This document shows positions 48,526 to 59,439 of a DNA stretch of 64,000 bases, piece after piece (position 1 is the first letter of the stretch; every line of letters starts with the position of its first letter). Source of the DNA: Lunularia cruciata (taxonomy: Eukaryota > Streptophyta > Marchantiopsida > Lunulariales > Lunulariaceae); contig OX419755.1 in assembly GCA_948567375.1 (NCBI GenBank), forward strand, positions 11,475,001-11,539,000, read 5' to 3'. The translations under genes were made by a program, and so were the position numbers. The notes beneath the pieces were generated by a model that worked only from the letters and a program-made list of their open reading frames with translations, was not told the DNA's origin and did not search any database.

Positions 48526-49026
48526 CTTCCTCACCCCTTGTTTATATACTTGTGAAATAGTTACTTACCAAAGTTACTAATTATTGGAATAACTCAAGTT
48601 ACTAGACTAAAAGTCAAGTAAAGTCAAAAGTAGAAAGGAATATCCATTCACATGGGCATATTCCCCTAAGCATGTGGTCTTATCTTGACCCAACCACTAA
48701 GTCAAGGATTCCTTCACATTGGCTATCCTTGGACTAAAGAAGAATCCAAAAAAAAAGGCTTGCGGGCCCAAGAGTTCTTAACTTTTTTCTCAAAGCCAAA
48801 CACCTAGGAATAATACCAAGTCAACACACTAAAATCCAAAATAGTGGTGCTCATCTTTTCTACTTCCTCTAAAGTAAGGTTCCTTCTATCTTAGTTTTGA
48901 ATAACTTTAGCTAACCACGACTAATATAGAACTATCCTTTATCTCTATATAAATAATATCTCTTAAGTACTTGTAATACCAAGCTCAATATCACAATACC
49001 ACACACATGAAAAAATGAGTATTATA
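48526..49026 (-). mobile_element. Truncated A-family LTR
   Basis: About 500 bases match the A-family LTR from the TATA region (TTGTTTATATACTTGTG) to its outer end, which has decayed to GAGTATTATA. The other end of the LTR, about 190 bases, is missing. It lies between two gag fragments that are not adjacent in an intact element, so it marks a rearrangement. Confidence 0.8.
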
Positions 49027-49312
49027 AGACATAGGAGTATCCTTGCTTGTATTAAATCCTTGAGAAGAGTGAACATCCTCTGCAAAATGAGCTCTCTTCT
49101 TCTCTTGTGCCAAAAGCTCCAAATTAAGACTCTTGGAGTTTGAGCACTCTCCCTTTTGATACTTGCCCTCAACCACATCTATGGATGTTATCCCCTTATC
49201 TTTGTTTAGATTAGGAGCCACTTTGGTTTCACTACTTCCTCTTTCCCTCTATTGGTTCCTTTATAACCCCTTCCTCCATAGTAAGTGGAATTTGGGCAAT
49301 TCCTTTGGATAT
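49027..49312 (-). pseudogene. A-family gag fragment (zinc-knuckle and linker part)
   Basis: It matches element D at about 44647-44938 and stops at the chromovirus F insertion. The homology resumes at 55090-55192 with the zinc-knuckle codons. Frame is not maintained. Confidence 0.78.
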
Positions 49313-49752
49313 TGTAAAAGACCAAATCCAAGGAGAGATATAAGAGAATGGAAACTCACATTGGGACAGTTGAATAAGGGAAAACTCCAAATGCCTAGCA
49401 TGAGCTTTGGCTTTGGTATTTATAGGAAGCATACAAGGCCTTTGAGAAACTTCTCAAGAAGCTTCCTCAAGCCGCTTTCTTAGAGTGCAAGCCAAGTTAA
49501 CTAGAAAGCTTCTCAAGAAACTTCCTTCTAGAAGCCACCTACTTGGCGTGTAAGCTAAGCTAGTTGGAAGCTTCTAGAATTTTCCTTCTAAAAGTTTCCT
49601 TCTAGAAGCTACTTACTTGAGGTCCAAGCTAAGCTAGCCAGGAAGCTTCCCAAGAAGCTTCCTAGGTACTTCCAAAATATTCTAGGTTAATTTGTCTTAT
49701 GTGCTACTTTGTAAGCCCGACTCACTTTGTCGCTAAACTCCATATTGTTACA
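49313..49752 (-). repeat. 3' LTR of element F
   Basis: It runs from TGTAAAAGACC to ATTGTTACA and matches 54659-55089. A minus-strand TATAAATA at about 49417-49424 is the likely core promoter motif. The purine tract (minus-strand GGCAGGGGAATA) adjoins at 49753-49764. Confidence 0.9.
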
Positions 49753-49834
49753 TATTCCCCTGCCGCTAGTTGGTGATATCCTCGTTGCCAGTGAAGCTCC
49801 AAAATCTTAGATGGCCATCTATGCATTCTAGAAG

Positions 49835-49965
49835 TGAGAAAGAGGTTCCCATGTGACATCATGAAGGTGATACCCTTTCCAAAGGACCTTGTACTCTGTA
49901 TGTTGGCAACAGCCTCGTTGAATATGGCAACGTGCAAGGATACGATTAACTTTGTACTCCTTATG
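49835..49965 (-). pseudogene. Chromodomain of element F (frameshifted from integrase)
   Basis: Read downward from about 49956 in a frame different from the integrase, the codons give a chromodomain-like sequence: YKVNRILARC, then HTEYKVLWKGYHLHDVTWEP, ending at a TAG near 49830. Its aromatic and WKGY/TWEP signatures are those of chromoviral integrases, which bind methylated histone H3 to choose heterochromatic targets. The shift occurs after HVSKLKPFVPNP at about 50005. Confidence 0.8.
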
Positions 49966-50001
49966 ATCATTGATAGGGATAGGAAGAGGGGGAGGTTGGA
50001 C

Positions 50002-51520
50002 TCAAGAGGAAAAGGACGAGGGATTAGGAACAAAGGGTTTCAACTTGGAAACATGAAAGATAGGATGGATACGCATGTGATAAGGCAAGGCAAGTCGATA
50101 AGTAACAGGAGAGACAATTTGGGTGATATCAAAGGGTCCTATCCAATTAGGAGCAAGTTTACAAACTTGGGTATCAATTGGGAGAGGGAGGTTACTAGAG
50201 GATAGCATGACTTTATCACCAATTTCAAAGGTGAGATCATGACGATGGTGGTCCGCATATTGTTTTTGGCGGTTCTGAGCAACAAGGAGGTGAGACTTGG
50301 CTTGTTGGAGAGATTGGGATATAGTGGTCAAGAATGTGGAAGAATGAAGAACTTGAGATGGAAGGAAAGCAAGAAGAGAATGAGGAACAAGCGGATATTG
50401 GCCAAAATTGAGAAAGAAAGGAGAAAATTTGGTGCTTGCCTATTTGGAATTGTTATAGGCAAATTCTACAACTGCAAGACATTCATTCTAATTGGTATGG
50501 TAGACATTGACAAAAACATGCAACATATCCTCCAATGTATGATTTTCACATTAGGTTTGTCCATTAGTTTGAGGATGATAGGTTGTGGACAAAGCAAGCT
50601 TGGTACCGAGTATTTGGAAGAGTGCTTTCCAAAACTTCCCGGTAAATTGAGGATCGCGGTCAGAGATGAGTACACGTGGCATCCCATGATGCTTGAAGAC
50701 ATTGTTGAAGTAGATTTGCGCTAAGGTTGGAGCATCCATGGTATCATAGGTTGGTGCCAAGTGGATTTGCTTACTAAGCTTATCCACAAACACCACAATT
50801 GTAGTGTGTCCTTGTTTTGTCTTTGGCAAGGATGTGATGAGATCCAAGATCACATGCTCCTAGCAAGTGGATGAAACGGTGAGTGGTTGAAGAAGTCCAC
50901 TCGGCTTCTGGTTGTTGGCCTTATTATGTTGGCAACACAATCGGACAATTTTTTGAACATCTTGTGTCATGTTAGGCCACCACCATTGACGTTGGAGTGT
51001 AATCAAGGTCTTGTCCACACCCATGTGACCCACGATGGGTAAATCACACAATTGAACACGATCACATAATCGGACAATTTTTTGAACATCTTGTGTCATG
51101 TTAGGCCACCACCATTGACGTTGGAGGTCACTCAAGGTCCTGTCCACACCCATGTGACCCATGATGGGTAAATCATGGGCTTCTTGAAGGCGCACAAGTT
51201 TAAGATCACCTTTAGGTGGAACACAAATCCGGTCTTTATGGAATAAAATGCCCTCCTTGATGGAGAAGGTGTTGTACTCCTCATCACATGCTGTAAGGCA
51301 ACCATGTACCATTTGGAAGAAAGGATCTTGGTGTAGAGCTGATTGAAACTTGTTTTGGACCTTGGAGTCAACTGACACCATTGAAATTGCCGCTATGATG
51401 AGAGGAAGAGACTTCAAATCAGGTCACCATGATAAATCATCAAGGATGACATGGAACCGACCTGGTGTGTACTCAAGTTTGATGTCATACAATTGGAGTT
51501 GTTCCTCCCATTGATGATGT
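50002..51520 (-). pseudogene. Integrase of element F with duplicated zinc-binding module
   Basis: The frame 51417-50860 leads from the RNase H linker into the zinc-binding domain. That domain occurs twice in tandem (GHMGVDRTLSDLQRQWWWP, then GHMGVDKTLITLQRQWWWP) with a 129-base, 43-codon, in-frame period. The catalytic core follows at 50853-50551: Asp in MILDLITSLP and Asp in ISDRDPQF. Just after YHPQTNGQT, the codon expected for the third catalytic Glu is a TAA. The C-terminal SH3-like part with HPIFHVSKLKPF ends near 50002. Element G has one module copy, so the duplication is specific to this insertion or its source. Confidence 0.85.
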
Positions 51521-51559
51521 TGACTCTTCATGTGTTCCAAGTGTAAGGTCTGCAACAAT

Positions 51560-52620
51560 GTTTTGTGATCAATTCACATGATCACTTGTTTCTCCAAGAG
51601 GTAATGCCTCCATACCTTGGTGGCGCATACCATTGCAAGTTGTTCTTGATCTCGAGCAAAGTAGTTTTGTTCATTTGTATTGAGTTGGCAAGACACAAAG
51701 GCAATGGGATGGAGTCCATATGGGAATTCTTGTTGCAGCACGGCTCCAATTGTAAAGTTAGAAGCATCAAAATCAACCACACAAGGTAGTTGAGGATCAT
51801 ATGGTTGAAGAATGGGTCTTGAAGACACCATATGCTTTAACTTCTAGAATGCTTCTTCATGCTCAATGGTCCACTAGAAGCTCAAGTTCTTTCCCAAGAG
51901 GTTTGTCAATGGTGCAGCCACATGAGCATAATAATGGATGAACCGTCGATAAAAACTGGCCAATCCATTGAATGCCCATACTTTTGTAGCATCCTTTGGG
52001 GTAGGCCAATCAGTAATGGCCTTGATAATCTCTTCTTCCATCTTGATCCTCTCTGATGAGATCTTATGACCCAAGAAGGTAACCTCCTTTTGCCAAAAGG
52101 CACACTTTGACTTCTTGTAGTAAAATTTCCATTGTCGTAGTCGTCTTAGGACTTCTTGCACATGATTCACGTGTTTTGCCTCTATCTTACTATAAATTAA
52201 GATATCATCCAAGAACACCACCACGGACCGATCCAATAGTCCATCCAACACCCAATGCATTTGACCCATGAAGACTGTTGGAGCATTAGTAAGTCTGAAA
52301 GGGAGAACTCTCCACTCAAAATGCCCATACTTTGGACGAAAGGTAGTCTTTTGCACATCTTCTCTCTCAATGGGAATTTGCCAATAGCCACTATGAAGAT
52401 CCAACTTGGAAAATTACCACTTAGTTGATCAAGCAAGTCATCGATCCAAGGCAAAGGATATGCATTCTTCACGGTTTGCTTATTGAGCCCATGATAATCA
52501 ATATAGAAACAAAGTCTTCCATCCTTCTTTGGAACAAATAGTACCGGTGCTCCCCAAGGAGAGGTACTATGTTGTATGAAGTCCTTCTCCAACAACTTTG
52601 TAAGTGTTGTTCACAACTCC
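51560..52620 (-). pseudogene. pol: Reverse transcriptase and RNase H of element F
   Basis: The start of reverse transcriptase ([16 protein letters not shown]) lies in the frame from 52595, and the core in the frame 52404-51874. The core has [17 protein letters not shown] and the catalytic [11 protein letters not shown] near 52220, with both Asp residues kept. RNase H (51831-51574) keeps VVDFDASNFTIGAVL. At least one frameshift near 52405 splits the enzyme. It would make cDNA from the element's RNA if intact. Confidence 0.85.
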
Positions 52621-53376
52621 TCCAACTCCTTTGGTGAGAGCCGATAGATTGGTCTACTCACTGGAGTACTCCCTGGCAATAACTCAATCTTGAAGGGCAT
52701 ACCTTGATCGGAGGGTAATCCCTTTGGCAGATCATCCGGAAACACGTCCGCAAACTCCTTAACTATTTGATCAACCATTGCTTGATGAGGCTCTTGGTCC
52801 TCCACAGATTGTTCTTGTGCAATCAGCTTGATCCACACCGCGAATACCGACTTATCTTCCTCCAAAGTTTGCTCTATAGTTGCTTTACTAACAAACTTCC
52901 CTTCTAGGGACTCATCTCTCTTCCAAGCTTGCTCCATGGTTGCCTTCTTGGCAAACTTTCCATCTTGTGACTCCACTTCCCTCAAGGTTTGCTCTATGGC
53001 TACTTTCTTGATTAACTTCCTATATTGGGACTGACTATTCTTAGGTGTCTTTCTCAGAGGTGCCAGACAACCTAATTGGAAATTCCTACCTTGGTGTTGT
53101 ACTTGAATTTGGCATCGGGTCCAATCGAAATCCAACCTTATGACGTTCAAGCCAAGGTAGACCTAAAATGATATCATAGTGTAGAGGTGCCACTACAAAC
53201 TTCATACACTCCAAATACTCCTCCTCTAAGGTAACAGGATGCGAGGTGCGGAATGTAGAACTCTTTCTACCATCCGCCATCATCAAACTACTTCCAATCA
53301 TTGGCTTGATAGGAATACCCAATTCCTTTGCTACTTGCATAAACATGCAATTCTCTGAACTTCCAAAATCAACCAA
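52611..53376 (-). pseudogene. Protease and linker of element F
   Basis: The frame from 53376 starts MVDFGSSENCMFM, where the usual D-S/T-G triad is D-F-G, and ends with YDIILGLPWLERHKV, the typical retropepsin C-terminal motif. A shift follows, and a 179-codon frame (53150-52611) with three imperfect repeats of about 25 residues (each with the core KKATMEQ, SKATIEQ or similar) leads to the reverse transcriptase. The repeats are visible in DNA at about 52860-53030. Confidence 0.75.
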
Positions 53377-53399
53377 AATCCTACAACCCCGATTATACC

Positions 53400-54388
53400 T
53401 TGCAAGTGAAGCAATCTTGCATAGGTTGAGCCTTCAATCCCATTGTAACTAATCAAACTCCCAATAGGCGGCTCCAAATCTCCTACTAGGATTCCTTGTT
53501 TCCCTGATCATTCTGCTCCACAACGTCTACTTGGGCAACTTGTTGAGGTTGTCCATTCTTGAGTGGACATTTAGCAATTCGATGCCCCAATTGGCAACAA
53601 TAAAAAAAACCACTATTTTGTCACAATTTCTCTCTATCTGCTATGCCAAGTGGTCTTTGTTGAATGACATCAATCTCCATGGGTGCTGGCTCCTCAACTT
53701 GTGTGTAGTGTATTGTTAGGCTCTGTGGAGGTTGAGGTCAAGACCAAGTTGTTGCCACCAAGGAATCAAAACATTCGGCCAACCGCATGGCTTCCTCCAA
53801 GTGTTGTGGCTCCCGCATGGTTACCTCTAATTTAGTTCTTGCCTTCAAGCCCCTCACAAATCGATTCAGAGCTTCACCTTCCAATATATTTGGAATTTGC
53901 ATGATGGTGTTTTGGAACTGAGTGATGTAACTTCTTACAGAGCCAATCTATTTCAACTATGCCAACTTATCCCGTGTAGCTTGTGTGGCATTTATAGCTT
54001 GGAACCGACAAATTATTGCACTCTTGAATTCTGCCCATTTCAAGATTGGTGCAACAATTTGTCATTCCGCTCGCTCCACTTAGAATCTCCACCATAGCTT
54101 TGCTACTCCATCCAATTAGCTAGAAGCCAAGAGAATCTGTTTTTGCTCATCTTGTAGATTGGTAGCTTCAAAATAACATTCACAATCAAACACAAAATTC
54201 TCCACTACACCCGAAAGATTCTTGCCTTCAAATACCTTGGGTTTAGGGAATCTGATCCAATCTTCTCCTTCTCGAATTGGTTCTCTCTCCACCTGCTCTT
54301 GTCATCAAAGATCTTGTTCATCCCACAATCGAGTAAGGTGCTCAATTTGTTGCTGCATAGCAAGGATAACATCGGGTATTGCTGCCAT
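53400..54388 (-). pseudogene. gag: gag of element F
   Basis: The ATG at 54388 opens MAAIPDVILAMQQQIEHL, a typical chromoviral gag start, but a TGA-type stop follows within about 30 codons and further stops break the capsid region. The zinc knuckle near 53590 keeps CQLGHRIAKC, but its first Cys is lost to a frameshift in a run of T. No functional capsid could be made. Confidence 0.7.
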
Positions 54389-54639
54389 GGTTAGTACTCT
54401 ATAACACCACTCCCAATCTATCTAATTTATTAACATATAGAAATAGCACGTCCACCGTTCTCCATAAGTTACAACCGGAAGCACCAAGGGTTCCTCAAAT
54501 ATGGTGATCATATGCAGAAAATCTTGTCCAAAGTGCGAGGTGATGAATTGTGTGAAATGATGTTTGGGTAGTATTTGGACGCAAAATCCCAATGGTTTGG
54601 TGGAAGTGGATTTGGTGGTCCATAAATTCCATCCATCCC

Positions 54640-54657
54640 ATTCCTACTTTGATACCA
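54640..54657 (-). other. Primer binding site of element F, initiator tRNA-Met type
   Basis: On the minus strand TGGTATCAAAGTAGG follows the LTR end by one base. The first eight bases match the common plant primer TGGTATCAGAGC, with one mismatch following. Confidence 0.75.
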
Positions 54658-54658
54658 A

Positions 54659-55089
54659 TGTAAAAGACCAAATCCGAGGAGAGAAATAGGAGAATGGAAA
54701 CTCACATTGGGACACTTGAATGAGTGAAAACTCCAAATGCCTAGCATGAGCTTTGGCTTTGGTATTTATAGATAGCATACAAGGCCTTTGAGAAGCTTCT
54801 CAAGACTCTTCCTCAAGCTGCTTTCTTAGAGTGCAAGCCAAGTTAACTAGGTAGCTTCTCAAGAAGCTTCCTTCTAGAAGCCGTCTATTTGGCGTGCAAG
54901 CTAAGCTAGTTGGAAGCTTCTAGAAGCTTTGTTCTAGAAGTTACTTACTTGAGGTGCAAGCTAAGCTAGCCAAAAGAAGAAGCTTCTTAAGAAGCTTCCT
55001 AGGTACTTTTGGAATATTCTATGCTAATTTGTCTTATGTGCTACTTCGTAAGCTCAACTAACTTCATCGCTAAACTCCATATTGTTACA
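54659..55089 (-). repeat. 5' LTR of element F
   Basis: It runs from TGTAAAAGACC to ATTGTTACA and matches 49313-49752. A TATAAATA core motif is near 54765 on the minus strand. Confidence 0.9.
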
Positions 55090-55192
55090 AATATAGCCTC
55101 TTCCTCCACAACCAAAACAATTTCTATCATTGAAATTGTTGGCTGGTTGGCCTCCTCTATATGAATAGTTTCCATAACTCCTAGGCCCTCTA
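55090..55192 (-). pseudogene. A-family gag fragment, continuation beyond element F
   Basis: It matches element D at about 44926-45030 (zinc-knuckle codons and the following PRSYG region) and continues the fragment that ends at 49312. It stops at 55192, where the outer end of element H begins. Confidence 0.8.
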
Positions 55193-55838
55193 TCGTGCGT
55201 ATATACATCGCTACACAACATACATCACTGTCAACATCATACACTATAGAAGCACAACTCACACATAAGTCATACATAGACTCTAAAGTGCCACAATAAT
55301 CAGATTGCTTAACATTCTCCACTCAACTCAACTCAGATCAGTACTTGATCTGTCACTCTATAAACTGCCAACAACTAGGCACTGATTATAGTCAAGCCAC
55401 ACCCACTCAAGCATAGAGAATCCAGGTGAAGCTCGCCGGCCTCTGTCCACCATAGCCAAGAACTTGAAGGCTAAACATCAGAGAAGTGAGCTCTCTAGAG
55501 CTCACCTTCGAAACTATACCCCTGGACTTGAGCTAGCCTTGAAACCCTAACGGTCCTGCTGATGGCACACTCGATGGTGCAAACGGTGCAAAATGACGGT
55601 GGGCCCTACCGTGAAGTCAGTACCCCAAACACCAAATCTGACCGTCAAAAAGTAGTCTCTGAGATACTCCTGAAATAACTCTAACTACTATCACTAGAAC
55701 TCCAGTGTCCGAGCATCTAGATGCGGAACTACAAATGGCATGACAGCTATCGTGCGTATATACATCACTGTCAACATCATACACTATAGAAGCACAACTC
55801 ACACATAAGTCATACATAGACTCTAAAGTGCCACAATC
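55192..55838 (-). repeat. Direct repeat in the 3' LTR region of element H
   Basis: A block of about 90 to 107 bases occurs at 55192-55298 and 55747-55838, with TATAGAAGCACAACTCACAC inside both. The upper copy adjoins a purine tract (minus-strand TAGGGGGGCGA, 55837-55848), so TGTGGCACTTTAGAG near 55835 is probably the start of the 3' LTR. The lower copy repeats that start about 540 bases on and is cut at 55192. This may be two partial LTRs in tandem, or an internal LTR duplication. Confidence 0.5.
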
Positions 55839-56004
55839 GCCCCCCTAGCTGGCGGTTAGGTCCCTCTAACTCTAGATAGCCATCTACTCTAAATATATGG
55901 TATACCCTCTAATGGGCAAAGATCAGGAGGCCGGGTGCTATGGAGCCCCATCGTTAGTCGCCTATCTGCAATCTATACCATATAAAGAATGAACTGGCTA
56001 TAGG

Positions 56005-56304
56005 TCAAGTACATCTAGGATATAACCACTGTCCCTGAGGAACCACCATGAGGGGAGGAGTCATACATGCCATATGCCATCCTCTTGAACAGCTATCACA
56101 CACTAACATAGTAGCAGCTCCACCAGAAGAGCCACATAATATACACCTCAAGCCTGCACGTACAAGTGCCAAGCTTGGGTCTATAGTACCATCAATGTTT
56201 GGGAGGTGGCATGGTGCACAATTGCGCACATGATCCTTCCAAACAACACCATCACGTCCCTCTAACACAAGGACTCCAGATGGCAAAATCTCACGCACTC
56301 TCAA
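56005..56304 (-). pseudogene. PHD finger at the integrase C-terminus of element H
   Basis: After an SH3-like integrase tail (ILPSGVLVLEGRDGVVWKDH) the frame encodes a PHD zinc finger: CILC, then CDSC after 11 residues, GWHMAC, and WLYPRC. This is the C4-H-C3 plan with the consensus CDxCxRGWHxxC and VPxGxW spacing. The seventh ligand is Tyr (TAT, one G-to-A step from Cys TGT). PHD fingers read the histone H3 tail, often unmodified or methylated at Lys4. Here it occupies the place of the chromovirus chromodomain. A role in target-site choice is inference. The frame ends a few residues after the last Cys. Confidence 0.85.
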
Positions 56305-56379
56305 GATAGTGCAGCCTATAGAAACATCAAGTGTCGTCGGTGTTGTCTATTGTAGATATACATAGTCACCTGGATGAAA

Positions 56380-57420
56380 TCAACGGATCGAGGGTCTATA
56401 ACCTCCTCCTCGAATGGTAGCATAGCGTAAAGTATCTCTATGCTGAGCAATCGCCAAGTTCTCAAAAGCCATCGGCATCACTCTTCGAAAGATCTCTACC
56501 CGTTGAGAACATGCGCTCATCCATACATTGGGGTCATCCAAGTCCAAAACTACAGTAGCATCTTGATGAATGGCTGCAGGTAAATCTGGATCTCGTCCAT
56601 AGAGTAGAAAGTATGGAGAGAAGGATGCTAAGGAGGCTTGCCGGCTGAACCGATAGCCCATGGCCAACCAAGGTAACTGGAGATCCCAATCTCCTAAGTG
56701 GCCTCTCTGCAAACCATACTTTCGCAATCCTCTCTTCACCGTCTGAACCACTCTCTCTGCTAAGCCATCTACCTCAGGGTGATCTCGGGATGTAGTACAA
56801 TGATCAATCAAAGCCTTGTCACACAAGACCTGAAAATCTCCCAAGAACTTTGTACCTTGATCAGTCAAAACCTCAGCTAGTGCACCAAAATGACTAAGAA
56901 CTCGATCCAAGAACGAGTAAGTTGTCCCTTCACTAGACTTGTCAGGAAGTGCCACCAACTCAATCCACTTGGAGAAGTGCTCCACCATCACCAAAACATA
57001 CCGATGATGTCTCACAGTCAGCGGTAAAGGTCCGGCAAAGTCCAAACTCCAACGATAACCCAATCCCATGATAGGTAATGGGTGTAACTGTGGCGTAGGA
57101 GCATTGAATGATGCTCTAACTCGGTCACAAACCACACATCTGGCAACAAACTGATGTACCTTGGTCTGCATACCGTGCCACCAATAATGACTCTGGAGTA
57201 AGCTATATGTACGCTTTACTCCAAAATGTCCTAGCTCCTCATGAGCATGACGGACCAAATGTGGTCTCTGTGATGGAAGTGGTACTACTCGCACTCTACC
57301 ATCCTCCCATACACGCAAAAGGTGTCTACCCTCCAATCTGAACCGTCTGGCTCGCTGAAGAACACGGTCTCTCTCCTTGGCCCCAACTGTGCCACCCACA
57401 ACACCAGTGCAAAGATAGTC
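56380..57420 (-). pseudogene. Integrase of element H
   Basis: This is part of the uninterrupted 741-codon frame 58605-56380. The zinc-binding region has HAHEELGHFGVKRTYSLLQ, with the Cys pair in ARCVVCDRV. The DDE core follows with Asp in WSLDFAGPLPL, Asp in EVLTDQGTKFLG and Glu in VDGLAERVVQ. All three catalytic residues are present. The C-terminal part continues past the TGA at 56380 into the SH3-like fold and PHD finger. It would insert the cDNA into the genome. Confidence 0.9.
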
Positions 57421-57599
57421 CATCACTAAGACATCATCATGAATGTCTCGCTGAACTGTACCAATATCTTCACTCTCTGGATCTGTGACCTCAATAACTC
57501 CTCCTCTATGCGCTGAGAGAGATACCACCAAAGTCTCTGCAAATATACATAGAAAGGCCGATGCATGCCAACCTGGCACCATCTCCTCATCTGTCTCAC

Positions 57600-59007
57600 C
57601 ATGCCAACGTGCTCCGGTCTGATCCTGCTGGCTGGGACATGGGTTTCTACTCAACCCATCTGGATCACGGTTCATCACTCCAGGTCTGTGAACAACCGTG
57701 AAATCATACTCCTGTAAAATCAGAGCCCATCGTGCAAGCTTCCTTGAAAGCTTGTCGGACTCCATCAACCACTTCAGCGGCTGATGATCAGTCATGAGAG
57801 TGAAGGGGTTACCAAACAGGTAACATCGGAAATGTGCTACTGCCCAAACTGCTGCCAAGCACTCTCCCTCATATGAACTATACTTTGCCTCCGCTGAATT
57901 GTTGGAGTGACTAGCATAGGCCACCACAAACTCCTCCTCATCATCATGCTGGGTGAGCACCGCTCCAAGCCCCAACATACTCCAATCAATGTGAACTTGA
58001 AATGGTCGTCCCCTGATTGGTCTCCTCAAAATAGGAGCAGATGTCAACCTCTCCTTGAGCTCTACAAAAGCTCTCTCCTGCTCATCTCCCCAACACCACT
58101 CTTGTGTAAGCTTGGTCAGCTTCGTCAAGGCCTTGGCAATGGCACTAAATCCTATGACATAGCGGCGATAGAAGTTTGCCAACCCAAGGAATGCTCGCAC
58201 TCTGCTCACATCCGTAGGCCGAGGAATACGTGCAATAGCCTCCACCTTGGTCTGCTGAACACCAAGTCCTCCGGGGTAGATAGTGTGACCCAAATACTCA
58301 ACCTGCTCGTGGAAGAACCTACACTTCCCAGGATGTAGTTTGAGTCCATGAGATCTCAACCTCTCAAACACCTCCAACAACTGTCTCTCATGCTCCTCCA
58401 CAGTAGTGCTATAGACCAAAATGTCATCAACATAACACCGAGCAAAATCCAATCCAACTAGGATCCTATCCATGACCCTTTGGAACTCAGCAGGAGCGTT
58501 CTTCAACCCAAATGGTAAGAACCTCCATTGATATAACACATCCTTGCCGTGAGGATCAATAGCCCAAAATGTTGTCTTGGACTTATCTTCCTCCCTGATC
58601 GGCAACTGATGATATCCTGCTCAAAGATCCAAAGTACTGAAGACCTTTGCATGCCCAATTGCATCAAAAATCTCCTCCGGTGTAGGCATGGCATACCGAT
58701 CAGCCCTGGTCTTTCGGTTGATAGGACGGTAATCTCCACACATCCGCCTATCTGTATAGTTGCCATGCATATCCTTCTTGGCTGGCATCACTGTCGCTGA
58801 TGCATACTCTCCATGTGAAATCTCCACCAAACCAGCCTCAAAAAGGTCACTACTCCGGCTCTGAATCAATGTCCTCTCCATATCACTATATTGATAAGGA
58901 CGTCGGAAAACAGGTGTGTCGCTAGTCAGCTCAATCCGTATACCAGATCCCTTCAAAGCACCTAAATCCTTCATACTGAAGGCAAAACAACTCGTGTGAC
59001 TCCTCAA
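57600..59007 (-). pseudogene. Reverse transcriptase and RNase H of element H
   Basis: The 5' part (59007-58621) holds YQYSDMERTLI and CGDYRPINRKT and ends at STLDL with a TGA where Arg is expected. The next frame resumes at PIREEDKSKTTFW. The active site YVDD is intact, as are the RNase H acidic residues. The sequence around PHGKDVLYQWRFLPFGLKNA differs from A, C and F, placing H in another gypsy lineage. Its closest relatives need a tree. Confidence 0.9.
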
Positions 59008-59439
59008 GAACCTCCAAACCCTCCGTCTTTCCTCTCCAGTAAGCTTGGGTCCAAGATCTGGCTCCCAAGTATCCTCTGTAACTGTAGTAGGAGTGGAAGA
59101 CGTACTGACTGGCTGCTACACTGGGCCCTTGGGAGCAATAGTGTCATGCTCCCGACCACTAGAGGTCCCAACCTCTGTGTGAAAAACTCCCTCCACTCTG
59201 GCTGTAAGCTCCACACGTCCTTTGGCTGCATCCCATGTGGACCAAGGGTGTAATCCAAGTAGCCCACGCTCACCTGGATGGACTCCAAGTAGACCACTCT
59301 CCCTAGTAGCTATTAGATGTGTCCCAAGAATACCATCGCTCGGTCTATTGCCCCCAGCATGTGCCTGAATCATCTCGATAGGCACAGGGCTCACAAGTGT
59401 CCGAGTGGTGATGCCTATCAAGCGCATCCTATGCTGCTC

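Larger units (their letters stand above)
49313..55089 (-). mobile_element. Element F: complete, decayed chromovirus (Ty3/gypsy with chromodomain)
   Basis: Two LTRs of about 435 bases, an initiator-Met-type primer site, gag, protease, reverse transcriptase, RNase H, integrase and a C-terminal chromodomain lie in order on the minus strand. It interrupts an A-family gag fragment. The flanking pentamers GATAT (49308-49312) and AATAT (55090-55094) differ at one base, fitting an aged target duplication. Short LTRs, the Met primer and the chromodomain fit the chromovirus group, perhaps near Reina. Stops, shifts and an integrase duplication inactivate it. Confidence 0.9.

Noticed and set aside
56005-56304. 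Chromodomain or simple zinc knuckle at the H C-terminus
   Set aside because: There is no WKGY/TWEP signature. The Cys/His pattern and the CDxCxRGWHxxC block are those of a PHD finger, not a CCHC knuckle.
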